A stretch of 64,000 bases of DNA from an uncultured Lachnospiraceae bacterium (GCA_910583615.1 CAJTXP010000003.1:62001-126000), one strand, 5' to 3'; positions 40,326 through 49,674 are shown, counted from the stretch's first letter. A program made the numbers and translations. The notes: generated by a model from the letters alone, not told the origin.

Positions 40326-40652
40326 ATGGATACAATCAATGATAAAGTGGAGGAACTCGTATCTGCTATCCAGGAAAGTACCGAATATCAAAACTTTCAG
40401 GAGGCAGAGAGAGAGGTGCAGAAAGTACCGGGACTGGCAGAAAAGATCAGAGAATTTTGCTGGAAGAATTATGAGCTTCAGAACAGCGGCGCAGAAGACC
40501 TGTATGAACAGCTGGAAGCGTTTGAAGATCAGTATAAAGTGTTCCGGAGGAATCCGGTGGTGGAGCAGTATCTGGAACATGAATTACGGATGTGCCGTAT
40601 CCTTCAGCAGATCAATGCAAGGCTTACAGGCATATTGGATCTTGTGATCTGA
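40326..40652 (+). CDS. YlbF/YmcA-family protein
   Basis: 108 residues, all helical, of the YlbF (DUF964) family: VEELVSAIQESTEYQNFQEA, then EFCWKNYELQNSGAE, then NPVVEQYLEHELRMCRILQQ. In Bacillus, YlbF, YmcA and YaaT form a complex with RNase Y that affects mRNA turnover and sporulation or competence. Position just after RNase J fits an RNA-decay role. The iron-sulfur cysteines seen in some members are not obvious. Confidence 0.85.
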   Translation: MDTINDKVEELVSAIQESTEYQNFQEAEREVQKVPGLAEKIREFCWKNYELQNSGAEDLYEQLEAFEDQYKVFRRNPVVEQYLEHELRMCRILQQINARLTGILDLVI

Positions 40653-40750
40653 AGGGACCGTGTCGGGAGAACGCTGGTCTTTTGAAACATAGAAGAGAAA
40701 CCATGCGTCCATCCGGTATGAGATGTATGGCAGGATAAGGAGACACGATC

Positions 40751-41143
40751 ATGAATGTACAAAAGGCAATGCTGTCAATCGGACTGTTCCTGCTGAGATG
40801 TTCCATTGTTATACTGGTCATTGTGGGAATCTATAAGCTGGGGGAGTATGCTTACACGTGCGGCTACAGTATTGTGGCGGATACGGCGGCAGAGCCTGAG
40901 CCGGGAAGAGATATGAGAATAGCTCTGACCGATGACATGACAACAAAAGAAGTAGCACAGCTTCTGGAACGCAGGGGACTGGTTCGTGATGCGGATATAT
41001 TCTGGATTCAGTTGAAAATCAATAAATATGAAGATCGTTGGAGGTCAGGAGAATATGTTCTGAATACCTCCATGACACCTGAAGAGCTGATGCGGGCTCT
41101 GGCGGGAGAGCTGGAAGAAGAGGAAGAGGAAGAAGAGGAATGA
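40751..41143 (+). CDS. MltG-like membrane protein lacking the catalytic domain
   Basis: The 130-residue protein has one membrane helix (about residues 9-35, IGLFLLRCSIVILVIVGIYK) and a small LysM-like region resembling the N-terminal part of MltG/YceG (DMTTKEVAQLLERRGLVRDA, then WRSGEYVLNTSMTPEELMRA). It ends in a run of Glu (EEEEEEEEE). The lytic transglycosylase domain with its catalytic Glu is absent, so it cannot cut glycan strands. It overlaps trmR by four bases (ATGA), the position that full-length mltG (yrrL) has in Bacillus. Confidence 0.8.
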   Translation: MNVQKAMLSIGLFLLRCSIVILVIVGIYKLGEYAYTCGYSIVADTAAEPEPGRDMRIALTDDMTTKEVAQLLERRGLVRDADIFWIQLKINKYEDRWRSGEYVLNTSMTPEELMRALAGELEEEEEEEEE

Positions 41144-41814
41144 TCGCAGGAGAACGGATGACCGCATATATTAACTCCCTGTATCCGGGTAATACAGAGC
41201 TTCTGGACCAGGTGGAAGAAGAAGCGCTGGAATCCGGAGTGCCGATCATCCGGAAAGAGACACAGAGCCTGCTTCGGTTCCTGCTCGGAGCGTGTCGTCC
41301 GATGAAGATTCTGGAGGTTGGTACAGCAGTCGGTTTTTCGGCTCTTTTCATGAGTGAATATGCGCCGGAGGGATGTCGGGTTACTACGATCGAGAAATAT
41401 GAAAAGAGAATTCCGGTTGCGAGGGATAATTTTGCCCGTGCGGGAAAGTCGGACTGCATCACCCTGCTTTACGGGGATGCCATGGAGATTCTTAAAGGTC
41501 TGGAAGAAAGCTATGATTTTATCTTTATGGATGCGGCAAAGGGACAGTATCCGGGATATCTGCCGGAGGTTTTAAGACTCCTGACGCCCGGGGGGCTTCT
41601 GGTGTCCGACAATGTACTGCAGGATGGAGATATTATAGAGTCCCGGTTTGCAGTGGAACGCAGGAACCGCACGATTCATGCAAGGATGCGGGAGTACCTG
41701 TATATGCTGACGCATTGCGAAGAGCTTACCACCTCTGTCCTGACAGTTGGCGACGGTGTGACCGTCAGTGTGAAAAATCAGAACAGACCGGAACAGAAAG
41801 CGGGAGAAGTATGA
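41140..41814 (+). CDS. trmR: tRNA 5-hydroxyuridine methyltransferase (TrmR-like, O-methyltransferase family 3)
   Basis: The 224-residue SAM enzyme has motif I ILEVGTAVGFSALFMSEYAP and the metal-dependent DFIFMDAAKGQYPGYLPEVL and LLVSDNVLQDGDIIE segments. In Bacillus, TrmR methylates ho5U34 in tRNA to mo5U34, and lies between mltG and the U32-peptidase-like trhP genes; the same order is found here. Both ends overlap the neighbouring genes (ATGA). The function is inferred from family and synteny. Confidence 0.88.
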   Translation: MIAGERMTAYINSLYPGNTELLDQVEEEALESGVPIIRKETQSLLRFLLGACRPMKILEVGTAVGFSALFMSEYAPEGCRVTTIEKYEKRIPVARDNFARAGKSDCITLLYGDAMEILKGLEESYDFIFMDAAKGQYPGYLPEVLRLLTPGGLLVSDNVLQDGDIIESRFAVERRNRTIHARMREYLYMLTHCEELTTSVLTVGDGVTVSVKNQNRPEQKAGEV

Positions 41815-43043
41815 ACAGACATCCGGAACTTTTAATCCCGGCAAGCAGCCTGGAAGTATTAAAGACAGCGGTCACATTTGGTGCAGATGCCGTCTATATC
41901 GGTGGGGAAGCATACGGCCTGCGTGCCAAAGCAAAGAATTTTTCCATGGAGGAGATGGCAGAGGGGATTCGTTTTGCTCACGGACAGGGAGTAAAGGTCT
42001 ATGTGACTGCGAATATTCTGGCACATAACAGGGATCTTGCCGGAGCAGAAGATTATTTTAAAGAACTGAAAAAGATCAGGCCGGATGCGCTGATTATTGC
42101 GGATCCGGGGCTGTTTCTGACTGCCAGAGAGGTATGTCCCGATATTGATATCCATATTTCCACACAGGCAAATAACGTGAACTACAGAACCTTTCAGTTC
42201 TGGCAGGAGCAGGGAGCCAGCAGGGTGGTGACAGGCAGGGAGCTTTCACTTCAGGAAATACGGGAGATCCGTGAACACATTTCGGACAGTCTGGAGATTG
42301 AGACTTTTGTACATGGAGCCATGTGTATCTCTTATTCGGGAAGGTGCCTGATGAGTAATTATCTGACAGGAAGGGATGCGAATCAGGGAGCATGTACTCA
42401 TCCATGCAGGTGGAAATACTCCGTAGTGGAGGAGACGCGGCCTGGAGAATATATGCCGGTCTATGAGAATGAACGGGGAACGTATATTTTTAATTCCAAA
42501 GACCTCTGTATGATCGAACACATTCCGGATCTTGTCGATGCGGGCATCGACAGCCTGAAGGTAGAGGGGCGGATGAAGACGGCGCTGTATGTGGCGACGG
42601 TGGCGCGTACCTACCGGAAAGCTTTGGATGATTACAGGAAGGATCCGGCTCTGTATCAGGAACATATGCCCTGGTATCAGAAACAGATTACGGGATGTAC
42701 GTATCGGAGGTTTACAACAGGATTTTTCTATGGAAAGCCGGATGAGCATGCGCAGGTCTATGACCAGAATACCTATGGCAGGGATTATACCTATCTGGGA
42801 ATTGTTGGGGAAACGGACGGCAGCGGCCGCTGCAGGATTGAACAGCGCAATAAATTTTCGGTGGGTGAGACCATAGAAATCATGAAGCCGGACGGCAGGG
42901 ATGTAGAAGTGAAAGTGAAAAGCATTCAGGATGCGGAGGAAGGCGAATATCAGGAAAGCGCTCCCCATTCCAGACAGGATTTGTGGGTGACGCTCAGTCG
43001 TGTCCCGGATCCGATGGATCTGCTGCGCCGTAGGGAATTGTAA
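41811..43043 (+). CDS. trhP: peptidase U32 family tRNA hydroxylation protein (TrhP-like)
   Basis: The 410-residue protein starts MNRHPELLIPASSLEVLKTA, with GADAVYIGGEAYGLRAKAKN, and has the U32 signature ETFVHGAMCISYSGRCLMSN, where Cys residues (also NQGACTHPCRWKY) may hold an iron-sulfur cluster. TrhP proteins use prephenate-derived chemistry to make ho5U34 in tRNA, the substrate of TrmR, encoded just upstream. I chose ATG 41811, overlapping the trmR stop; the longer frame upstream is a shadow. A single trhP is present where Bacillus has two. Confidence 0.9.
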   Translation: MNRHPELLIPASSLEVLKTAVTFGADAVYIGGEAYGLRAKAKNFSMEEMAEGIRFAHGQGVKVYVTANILAHNRDLAGAEDYFKELKKIRPDALIIADPGLFLTAREVCPDIDIHISTQANNVNYRTFQFWQEQGASRVVTGRELSLQEIREIREHISDSLEIETFVHGAMCISYSGRCLMSNYLTGRDANQGACTHPCRWKYSVVEETRPGEYMPVYENERGTYIFNSKDLCMIEHIPDLVDAGIDSLKVEGRMKTALYVATVARTYRKALDDYRKDPALYQEHMPWYQKQITGCTYRRFTTGFFYGKPDEHAQVYDQNTYGRDYTYLGIVGETDGSGRCRIEQRNKFSVGETIEIMKPDGRDVEVKVKSIQDAEEGEYQESAPHSRQDLWVTLSRVPDPMDLLRRREL

Positions 43044-43128
43044 ATCCTGAAAAAGAAGATGGAAGTGGAAAGGCACTTTCGTGGATTTTTTACATAAGAT
43101 GTATTAAATATCCACTGAGGTGTCTTTT

Positions 43129-43752
43129 TTGAAGGCTTTTCCGAAACCTCTTACGGCGGAAGAAGAGAAAGATTGTTTGGTGAGGTATAAGGGAGGGGAC
43201 GAAGAGGCACGTCAAATTCTGATCGAATATAATCTGCGCCTCGTAGCCCATATTGTGAAAAAGTACCAGTCATCCGAGGACGATATGGAGGAACTGATCT
43301 CCATAGGGACCATCGGTCTGATCAAGGCAGTGGACACCTTTGACCATGAAAAGGCAAGTAAACTGGCAACATACGCGGCAAGATGTGTGGAAAACGAGAT
43401 TCTCATGTATATGAGAGTGAAAAAAAAGCTGCAAAGAGAATCTTCCTATTACGAACCAATCGGCACGGACAAGGAAGGGAATGAGATTCAGCTACTGGAT
43501 ATCATGGAAAGCAAGGAGCCAACGGCGCTGGAACAGATCGGCCTGAAGGACGATACGAAAAAAGTCTACGGTCTTCTGGAAAAAATTCTGTCAGAGAGAG
43601 AACGGCAGGTTGTCATCATGCGCTACGGACTGTACCACGGCAGAGAATATACCCAGCGGGAGATTGCGCAGAAGCTCGGGATCTCCCGCTCTTATATCAG
43701 CCGCATCGAAAAAAATGCCATAAACCGGCTGAAAGAGTATTTCCGGGATTGA
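43129..43752 (+). CDS. sigK: late mother-cell sporulation sigma factor K
   Basis: The 207-residue sigma-70 factor has region 2 (NLRLVAHIVKKYQSSEDDME; STIGLIKAVDTFDHEK-type core promoter-binding helix) and region 4 (EYTQREIAQKLGISRSYISR). The PKPLTAEEE start matches SigK. I prefer TTG 43129, with GAGGTG six bases ahead, to GTG 43120. Either way only a few residues precede the mature start, so there is no cleavable pro-sequence. The gene is continuous, without a skin element. It implies the organism sporulates. Confidence 0.93.
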   Translation: MKAFPKPLTAEEEKDCLVRYKGGDEEARQILIEYNLRLVAHIVKKYQSSEDDMEELISIGTIGLIKAVDTFDHEKASKLATYAARCVENEILMYMRVKKKLQRESSYYEPIGTDKEGNEIQLLDIMESKEPTALEQIGLKDDTKKVYGLLEKILSERERQVVIMRYGLYHGREYTQREIAQKLGISRSYISRIEKNAINRLKEYFRD

Positions 43753-43846
43753 TTTCCCGGAAATCGTGTGCTATACTCATAGAACGTCTGATATCTGGAA
43801 TGCATATCGCAGAGTTTTTCCAAATACAATTCCATAGAAAGAGATT

Positions 43847-45379
43847 ATGTTCAGTTCAATTTTATCATCGACAGTCATCGGCATTGAAGCGTATCCGATT
43901 CAGGTGGAAGCGGATATCTGTGACGGACTGCCTCAGTTCTGCATGGTGGGGGATTTGTCTCCGGAGGTGAGAGAAGCGGCAGACCGGGTTCGTACGGCTC
44001 TGCGCAATACACGGATTTCCTTTCCGCCGAAGAAAATCACAGTGAACCTGTCACCGGCACATATAAGAAAGGAAGGGACCGGCTTTGACCTTCCCGTGGC
44101 GGTTGCCCTTCTGACGGCAATGGGGATCATACCGGAGGAGCATGTCAGAGGAGTACTGGTCATGGGAGAAGTCGGTTTGAGCGGAAAAGTCCGGCCGGTG
44201 AGCGGAGTACTGCAAAGTGTTATGATGGCAAAAAAACTTGGCTGCGGACTGTGCCTGGTGCCTGGAGAAAATGCGAAAGAAGGGGCGGCGGTTCATGGAA
44301 TATCGGTGATCGGAGTGGATACGCTTCAGGAAATGCTGGAGTGCCTTCTGTCGAAAGAGACATGGATGGAACGCGCGGAGCATCCGAAAGAATGGGAGGC
44401 GGGAGAGAGCATATGCAAGGAGGACTTCAAAGAAATTAACGGGCAGGAGGGAGTGCGCCGCGCGGCGGAGATCGCGGCTGCAGGCATGCATAATTTTCTG
44501 ATGATCGGAAGTCCTGGAGCAGGGAAGACCATGATTGCCAGAAGGATGCCGACCATACTGCCCAGACTGACGCTTCAGGAGAGCCTTGAAATTTCTAAAG
44601 TCTACAGTGCCTGCGGGCTTCTGACAGGGGAGGAAGGCCTTGTCAGGAACCGTCCCTTTCGGGCGCCTCATCATACGGTGTCTGCCGTTGCACTGGCGGG
44701 AGGCGGAAGAAAAGTAAAGCCTGGAGAGATCAGCCTTGCCACAAGAGGCGTGCTTTTTCTGGACGAGCTTCCGGAATTTTCCAGAAGCGCATTGGAGATA
44801 TTACGTCAGCCTATGGAAGAAGGGAAGGTCGTAATCAGCCGGGCAAGCGGTACCTGTGTATTCCCGGCGCATTTTCAGCTCGTCTCTGCAATGAATCCAT
44901 GCAGATGCGGTTACTATCCGGACCGGGACCGCTGTCACTGCCTGCCGGGTGAGATCGGGCAGTACCTGCACCGAATATCCAGGCCGCTTCTGGACCGTAT
45001 TGATATCTGTGCGGAAACTTCCAGAGTGGAATACCGGGAATTGACCGGAAACTGTGAGAATGAGAGTTCCGCAGATATCCGGATCCGCGTGGAAGCGGCG
45101 CAGAAGATACAGAAAGAGCGCTATCTGGACCTGGGATGGCAGTTCAATTCCCAACTTTCCGTGTCGGCAATCCGGTCCTTCTGTCTTCTGGGGCCTGAGG
45201 AGACGCGGGTGATGGAACTGGCATTTGAAAAACTGGAATTAAGTGCCAGAGCATATCATCGGATTCTTAAGGTGGCGAGGACGATCGCAGATCTGGAGGG
45301 GGAGAAAAGGATCCGGACAGACCATCTTCTGGAGGCCATCGGTTATCGTTCACTGGATCAGAGATTCTGGGGGAGGTAA
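43847..45379 (+). CDS. YifB/ComM-family AAA+ ATPase (Mg-chelatase-like)
   Basis: 510 residues. The N-terminal Lon-like ChlI domain (GIEAYPIQVEADICDGLPQF; RVRTALRNTRISFPPKKITV) precedes an AAA+ module with Walker A GSPGAGKTMIARRMP, FRAPHHTVSAVALAGGG, Walker B FLDELPEF and a C-terminal helical lid. ComM is a branch-migration helicase in natural transformation of some bacteria. The gene sits next to dprA, supporting a DNA-uptake or recombination role. Confidence 0.94.
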   Translation: MFSSILSSTVIGIEAYPIQVEADICDGLPQFCMVGDLSPEVREAADRVRTALRNTRISFPPKKITVNLSPAHIRKEGTGFDLPVAVALLTAMGIIPEEHVRGVLVMGEVGLSGKVRPVSGVLQSVMMAKKLGCGLCLVPGENAKEGAAVHGISVIGVDTLQEMLECLLSKETWMERAEHPKEWEAGESICKEDFKEINGQEGVRRAAEIAAAGMHNFLMIGSPGAGKTMIARRMPTILPRLTLQESLEISKVYSACGLLTGEEGLVRNRPFRAPHHTVSAVALAGGGRKVKPGEISLATRGVLFLDELPEFSRSALEILRQPMEEGKVVISRASGTCVFPAHFQLVSAMNPCRCGYYPDRDRCHCLPGEIGQYLHRISRPLLDRIDICAETSRVEYRELTGNCENESSADIRIRVEAAQKIQKERYLDLGWQFNSQLSVSAIRSFCLLGPEETRVMELAFEKLELSARAYHRILKVARTIADLEGEKRIRTDHLLEAIGYRSLDQRFWGR

Positions 45380-45384
45380 AGCAG

Positions 45385-46302
45385 ATGGGAAGAACAGAAA
45401 ACGATAACCATAATAATAGAAGAAACATGACTGACAGAGCAGAAAACAGCATACAATATATCCGGCAGACGGATGAAGTTTATCCGGAAAAACTGCGCAT
45501 GCACAGAGGAATGCCAAAAGGCCTCTATGTACTGGGCAGGCTGCCGGATCCGGACAGGCAGTCGGTGGCAGTTGTGGGCGCAAGGCGTTCCAGCCGGTAC
45601 GGAGATGAGACTGCACGGTTTTTTGCACGGGAACTTGCACGTGAAGGCATACAGATCATCAGCGGCATGGCATGGGGCATTGACGGAATGGCACATGAAG
45701 GGGCGCTGGAAGCTGATGGAGATACCTTTGCAGTGCTGGGCTGCGGCGTAGATGTCTGTTATCCGTCGGGGCATGGAAGGCTGTATGAGAGATTGATAAA
45801 AAAGGGAGGCGTTCTGTCGGAACTTCCCTGCGGCATGCCTCCGAAACCAGGACATTTTCCTGCAAGGAACCGGATCATCAGCGGACTGTCAGATCTGGTG
45901 CTTGTAGTGGAGGCAAGGGAAAAAAGCGGTTCTCTGATCACGGCGGATCTTGCACTGGAGCAGGGAAAAGATGTATTCGCCGTTCCGGGAAGGGTTGGAG
46001 ACGGACTGAGTCAGGGCTGTTTTAACCTGCTCAGACAGGGAGCCGGCCTGGCGGACAGTCCCCGCGCCATACTGGAGGCACTGGGAAGAAATACCGGACA
46101 GAACGCAGAGCCGGAGAAAGTTTTACTTGCAAAGGATGAAAATATCGTGTATAGTTGGATACGTTTACAGCCGGTTTCTCTGAATGAGATTGTAAAAAAG
46201 ACCGGAATGCCTGTTCAGAAAGTACTGTCGCTTCTGGTTGGACTGGAGCTGAAGGGCTGCATCAGAGAGATTCGGAAGAATGATTATGTGAGAACAGATT
46301 GA
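45385..46302 (+). CDS. dprA: DNA-processing protein DprA
   Basis: The 305-residue protein has the Rossmann core: YPEKLRMHRGMPKGLYVLG, VAVVGARRSSRYGDETARFF, IISGMAWGIDGMAHEGALEA, FPARNRIISGLSDLVLVVEA, and SLITADLALEQGKDVFAVPG. DprA loads RecA on incoming single-stranded DNA. A C-terminal winged helix (ENIVYSWIRLQPVSLNEIVK) is present. The N-terminal SAM/HhH extension of longer DprA proteins is missing. It is 5 bases after the yifB stop and 9 before topA. Confidence 0.95.
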   Translation: MGRTENDNHNNRRNMTDRAENSIQYIRQTDEVYPEKLRMHRGMPKGLYVLGRLPDPDRQSVAVVGARRSSRYGDETARFFARELAREGIQIISGMAWGIDGMAHEGALEADGDTFAVLGCGVDVCYPSGHGRLYERLIKKGGVLSELPCGMPPKPGHFPARNRIISGLSDLVLVVEAREKSGSLITADLALEQGKDVFAVPGRVGDGLSQGCFNLLRQGAGLADSPRAILEALGRNTGQNAEPEKVLLAKDENIVYSWIRLQPVSLNEIVKKTGMPVQKVLSLLVGLELKGCIREIRKNDYVRTD

Positions 46303-46311
46303 GGACTACCA

Positions 46312-48321
46312 ATGGCTAAATATCTTGTTATCGTGGAGTCACCTGCCAAGGTGAAGACTATTAAGAAATTTTTGGGTTCGAATTATGAGGTTATGGCTTC
46401 CAATGGACATGTAAGGGATATGCCTAAGAGCCAGCTTGGTTTTGACGTGGAAAATGATTATGAGCCAAAATATATTACGATTCGGGGGAAAGGGGATATC
46501 CTGGCGAAGCTGCGCAAGGCGGCAAAGAAGGCGGATAAAGTTTATCTGGCGACTGACCCGGACCGTGAGGGAGAAGCGATCTCGTGGCATCTGTCAAAAG
46601 CGCTGAACCTGGATGAGAAAAGGATATACAGGATTACTTTCAATGAGATTACAAAGTCTGCTGTGAAGGAGTCGATCAAGCATGCCAGGGGAATTAATCA
46701 GGACCTGGTGGATGCACAGCAGGCAAGGCGGATGCTGGACCGCATGGTGGGTTACCGGATCAGTCCTATCTTGTGGGCGAAAGTAAAGCGGGGATTAAGC
46801 GCAGGAAGAGTTCAGTCGGTGGCTCTTCGTCTGGTTGCTGACCGGGAAGAAGAAATCAATGCGTTTGTTCCTGAAGAATACTGGACTCTGGAGGCGGATT
46901 TTGACGTAAAAGGAGAAAAGAAGCCTCTGTCTGCGAAGTTCTACGGAACGACGGAGGAAAAGCTGGAAATTCATTCAAAAGAAGAGATGGACGAGATTCT
47001 CCGGGCGGTAAAAGAGGCGGAATTTTCCGTTACAGAGGTGAAGGACAGGGAACGCCTTAAAAAGGCTTCGCTGCCGTTTACAACCAGTACGCTTCAACAG
47101 GAGGCGTCAAAGGTGCTGAATTTTTCCACTTCCAAGACCATGAGGCTGGCGCAGCAGCTTTATGAAGGAATTGACATTGAGGGACAGGGAACGACGGGTA
47201 TCATTACGTATCTGCGTACGGATTCCACCCGTGTTTCAGCAGAGGCAGCGGAAGCAGCGTCTGTTTATATCAAAGAGACATATGGGGAGAATTATCTTCC
47301 GCAGGAAAAAGGAAAAATAAAGAAAGAACCGGATAAGAAGATACAGGATGCCCATGAGGCGATCCGACCGACGGATATCCGGCGTGTTCCGGCCTCTTTG
47401 AAAGATTCGCTGTCCAGAGACCAGTTTCGGCTGTATCAGCTGATCTGGAAGCGTTTTACGGCAAGCCGCATGGCGGATGCCAGATATCAAACGACTTCTG
47501 TGAAGATTGACGGTAATGGATATCGGTTTACAGTGGCGGCTTCCACAGTTGCATTTGATGGCTTTATGTCGGTTTACGTACAGGATGAAGAGGAGAAAAG
47601 CAGGAACGCCAGTCTTGTAAAGGCAATCGGGAAGGATTCTGTGCTTACGCTGAAAGAACTGGAAGACAGACAGCATTTTACACAGCCTCCTGCTCATTAT
47701 ACAGAGGCGGCTCTTGTGAAGACCCTGGAAGAGCTTGGCATCGGAAGACCCAGTACCTATGCGCCGACGATCAGCACGATTATTGCCAGACGCTATGTGG
47801 CAAAAGAAGGACGGAATCTTTATCTGACCGAAATCGGAGAAGTGGTGAATCATATGATGAAACAGGCTTTTCCCAGCATTGTGGAGACAGATTTTACGGT
47901 CAATGTGGAATCGCTTCTTGACATGGTGGAAGACGGGAAGGTCGGGTGGAAGACGGTGGTCAGCAATTTCTATCCGGATCTGAATGAGGCAGTATGCCGG
48001 GCGGAAGAGGAACTTCAGAAGGTTCAGATTGCAGATGAAGTCAGCGATGTGATCTGCGAACAGTGTGGAAAAAACATGGTGATCAAATACGGTCCCCATG
48101 GAAAATTTCTGGCCTGCCCGGGTTTCCCGGACTGCAGGAATACGAAACCGTATCTGGAGAAGATCGGCGTGCCATGTCCGAAATGCGGAAAGGAGATTGT
48201 GCTTCGGCGCTCTGCCAAGGGTCGGAAATTCTACAGTTGCGAAGGGTATCCGGAGTGTGATTATATCTCCTGGAAAAAACCGGAGGCAGAGAAGGAAAAA
48301 ATGACAGAAAATTCAAAATAG
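46312..48321 (+). CDS. topA: DNA topoisomerase I
   Basis: The 669-residue type IA enzyme has the TOPRIM domain (MAKYLVIVESPAKVKTIKKF; YLATDPDREGEAISWHL), the active-site Tyr in GIITYLRTDSTRVSAEA, and two C-terminal four-Cys zinc motifs (CEQCGKNMVIKYGPHGKFLA; CPKCGKEIVLRRSAKGRKFY). It relaxes negative supercoils. The fragment order yifB-dprA-topA-codY is conserved in Firmicutes. The terminator at 48357 lies between it and codY. Confidence 0.97.
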   Translation: MAKYLVIVESPAKVKTIKKFLGSNYEVMASNGHVRDMPKSQLGFDVENDYEPKYITIRGKGDILAKLRKAAKKADKVYLATDPDREGEAISWHLSKALNLDEKRIYRITFNEITKSAVKESIKHARGINQDLVDAQQARRMLDRMVGYRISPILWAKVKRGLSAGRVQSVALRLVADREEEINAFVPEEYWTLEADFDVKGEKKPLSAKFYGTTEEKLEIHSKEEMDEILRAVKEAEFSVTEVKDRERLKKASLPFTTSTLQQEASKVLNFSTSKTMRLAQQLYEGIDIEGQGTTGIITYLRTDSTRVSAEAAEAASVYIKETYGENYLPQEKGKIKKEPDKKIQDAHEAIRPTDIRRVPASLKDSLSRDQFRLYQLIWKRFTASRMADARYQTTSVKIDGNGYRFTVAASTVAFDGFMSVYVQDEEEKSRNASLVKAIGKDSVLTLKELEDRQHFTQPPAHYTEAALVKTLEELGIGRPSTYAPTISTIIARRYVAKEGRNLYLTEIGEVVNHMMKQAFPSIVETDFTVNVESLLDMVEDGKVGWKTVVSNFYPDLNEAVCRAEEELQKVQIADEVSDVICEQCGKNMVIKYGPHGKFLACPGFPDCRNTKPYLEKIGVPCPKCGKEIVLRRSAKGRKFYSCEGYPECDYISWKKPEAEKEKMTENSK

Positions 48322-48356
48322 CAATTGAAATATGTCAGATATTATGCTAATATCCA

Positions 48357-48390
48357 AAGTGCGGCTGCGTTTGCAGCTGCACTTTGTTTT
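48357..48390 (+). terminator. hairpin terminator after topA
   Basis: AAGTGCGGCTGC (48357-48368) pairs with GCAGCTGCACTT (48373-48384) with one mismatch around GTTT, followed by TGTTTT. Confidence 0.75.
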
Positions 48391-48455
48391 CGTATATCGG
48401 GACAGCGTCCGGAAATTGTCCGGGCGAATACGGGATGTGGATAGGAGATGACAGG

Positions 48456-49259
48456 ATGAGTGTACAGTTATTGGATAAAACGAGGAAGATCAACCGGCTG
48501 CTGCATAACAACAGTTCCAGTAAAGTGGTTTTTAACGATATCTGCAGGATATTGTCGGAAATTCTGATGTCGAACGTGCTTGTGATCAGCAGAAAAGGAA
48601 AGGTACTGGGCAGCAGCCGTTTTGAGGGAGTAGAAGAACTGCATGAACTGATTGTGGGGCAGGTGGGGAGCAGAATTGATCCGCTCTTGAATGAGCGGCT
48701 TCTGGGAATTCTGTCCACCCAGGAAAACGTGAATCTTCGGACTTTGGGATTTGAGACAGACAACGTCAAAAGCTGCCGGGCGCTGGTCACGCCGATTGAT
48801 ATCGCGGGAGAACGGCTGGGTACGCTGTTCTTATACAAGCCAAAAGAAGACTACGACATTGATGACATTATTCTGAGCGAATATGGAACGGCAGTAGTGG
48901 GGCTTGAGATGATGCGTTCGGTGCATGAGGAGAATGCGGAGGAGGAACGCAGAAAACAGATTGTACGGTCTGCAGTCAGTACATTGTCTGCTACAGAACT
49001 GGAAGCGATTTTTCTGATCTTTCAGGAGATGAAGGGAGATGAGTGTACGCTGGTTGCGAGCAAAATTGCGGATAAGGCGGGGATCACCCGTTCTGTGATT
49101 GTCAATGCGCTGAGGAAATTTGAAAGCGCAGGGGTGATTGAATCCCGTTCGTCCGGCATGAAAGGAACCAGTATCCGGGTATTGAATGACTGCGTATTCG
49201 AGGAACTGGAACAGGCGCAGATTCATAAAGCAGATATGAAAATTATAAAGAAATGCTAA
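48456..49259 (+). CDS. codY: GTP-sensing global transcriptional repressor CodY
   Basis: The 267-residue regulator has an N-terminal GAF domain (MSVQLLDKTRKINRLLHNNS; VLVISRKGKVLGSSRF) that binds branched-chain amino acids, and a C-terminal winged helix (TLVASKIADKAGITRSVIVN; SRSSGMKGTSIRVLN). CodY represses nutrient-limitation genes, often including ilv genes, in low-GC Gram-positives. I chose ATG 48456 (AGGAG eight bases ahead); the upstream extension to 48384 lies over the terminator. Confidence 0.96.
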   Translation: MSVQLLDKTRKINRLLHNNSSSKVVFNDICRILSEILMSNVLVISRKGKVLGSSRFEGVEELHELIVGQVGSRIDPLLNERLLGILSTQENVNLRTLGFETDNVKSCRALVTPIDIAGERLGTLFLYKPKEDYDIDDIILSEYGTAVVGLEMMRSVHEENAEEERRKQIVRSAVSTLSATELEAIFLIFQEMKGDECTLVASKIADKAGITRSVIVNALRKFESAGVIESRSSGMKGTSIRVLNDCVFEELEQAQIHKADMKIIKKC

Positions 49260-49285
49260 AAATTGAAAAAAACAAAATTTTCCCA

Positions 49286-49314
49286 TTGACAATTTTGTTT
49301 TCCCGTACTAATAT
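49286..49314 (+). promoter_or_regulatory. groESL promoter
   Basis: TTGACA (49286-49291), a 17-base spacer and TAATAT (49309-49314). The CIRCE operator begins 12 bases downstream of the -10, so bound HrcA would cover the start of transcription. TATAAT at 49312-49317 is an alternative with a long spacer. Confidence 0.8.
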
Positions 49315-49326
49315 AATATCCAGAGA

Positions 49327-49353
49327 TTAGCACTCGACCAAAGTGAGTGCTAA
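49327..49353 (+). promoter_or_regulatory. CIRCE operator (HrcA-binding)
   Basis: TTAGCACTC, nine bases, GAGTGCTAA: an exact match to the CIRCE consensus, 36 bases before groES. It predicts HrcA repression relieved by heat shock. Confidence 0.97.
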
Positions 49354-49389
49354 TAACCTGCAACAGGACTATGTGAAGGAGGAATCATC

Positions 49390-49674
49390 ATGAAATTAGT
49401 ACCTTTAGGCGACAGAGTCGTATTAAAACAAAATGAGAAAGAAGAGACTACCAAATCCGGTATCATTCTGGCGGCAAAAGCACAGGAGAAGCCGGTAACG
49501 GCAGAAGTTGTGGCAGTCGGCCCGGGCGGAATGGTAGACGGCAAGGAAGTAACCATGCAGGTTAAACCCGGCGATCAGGTTATTTATTCCAAATATGCAG
49601 GAAATGAAGTAAAGCTTGATGAAGAAGAATATGTAATCGTAAGACAGAATGATATTCTTGCAGTTGTTGAATAA
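49390..49674 (+). CDS. groES: co-chaperonin GroES
   Basis: The 94-residue Cpn10 starts MKLVPLGDRVVLKQNEKEET, with the mobile loop GIILAAKAQEKP and GDQVIYSKYAGNEVKLDEEE. It caps GroEL. First gene of the CIRCE-controlled operon; the ribosome-binding site AAGGAGGAATCATC precedes the start. Confidence 0.98.
   Translation: MKLVPLGDRVVLKQNEKEETTKSGIILAAKAQEKPVTAEVVAVGPGGMVDGKEVTMQVKPGDQVIYSKYAGNEVKLDEEEYVIVRQNDILAVVE

Noticed and set aside
43093..43100. CATAAGAT as a sigma-E/K-type -10 for sigK
   Set aside because: No matching -35 at the right distance; too little to call.
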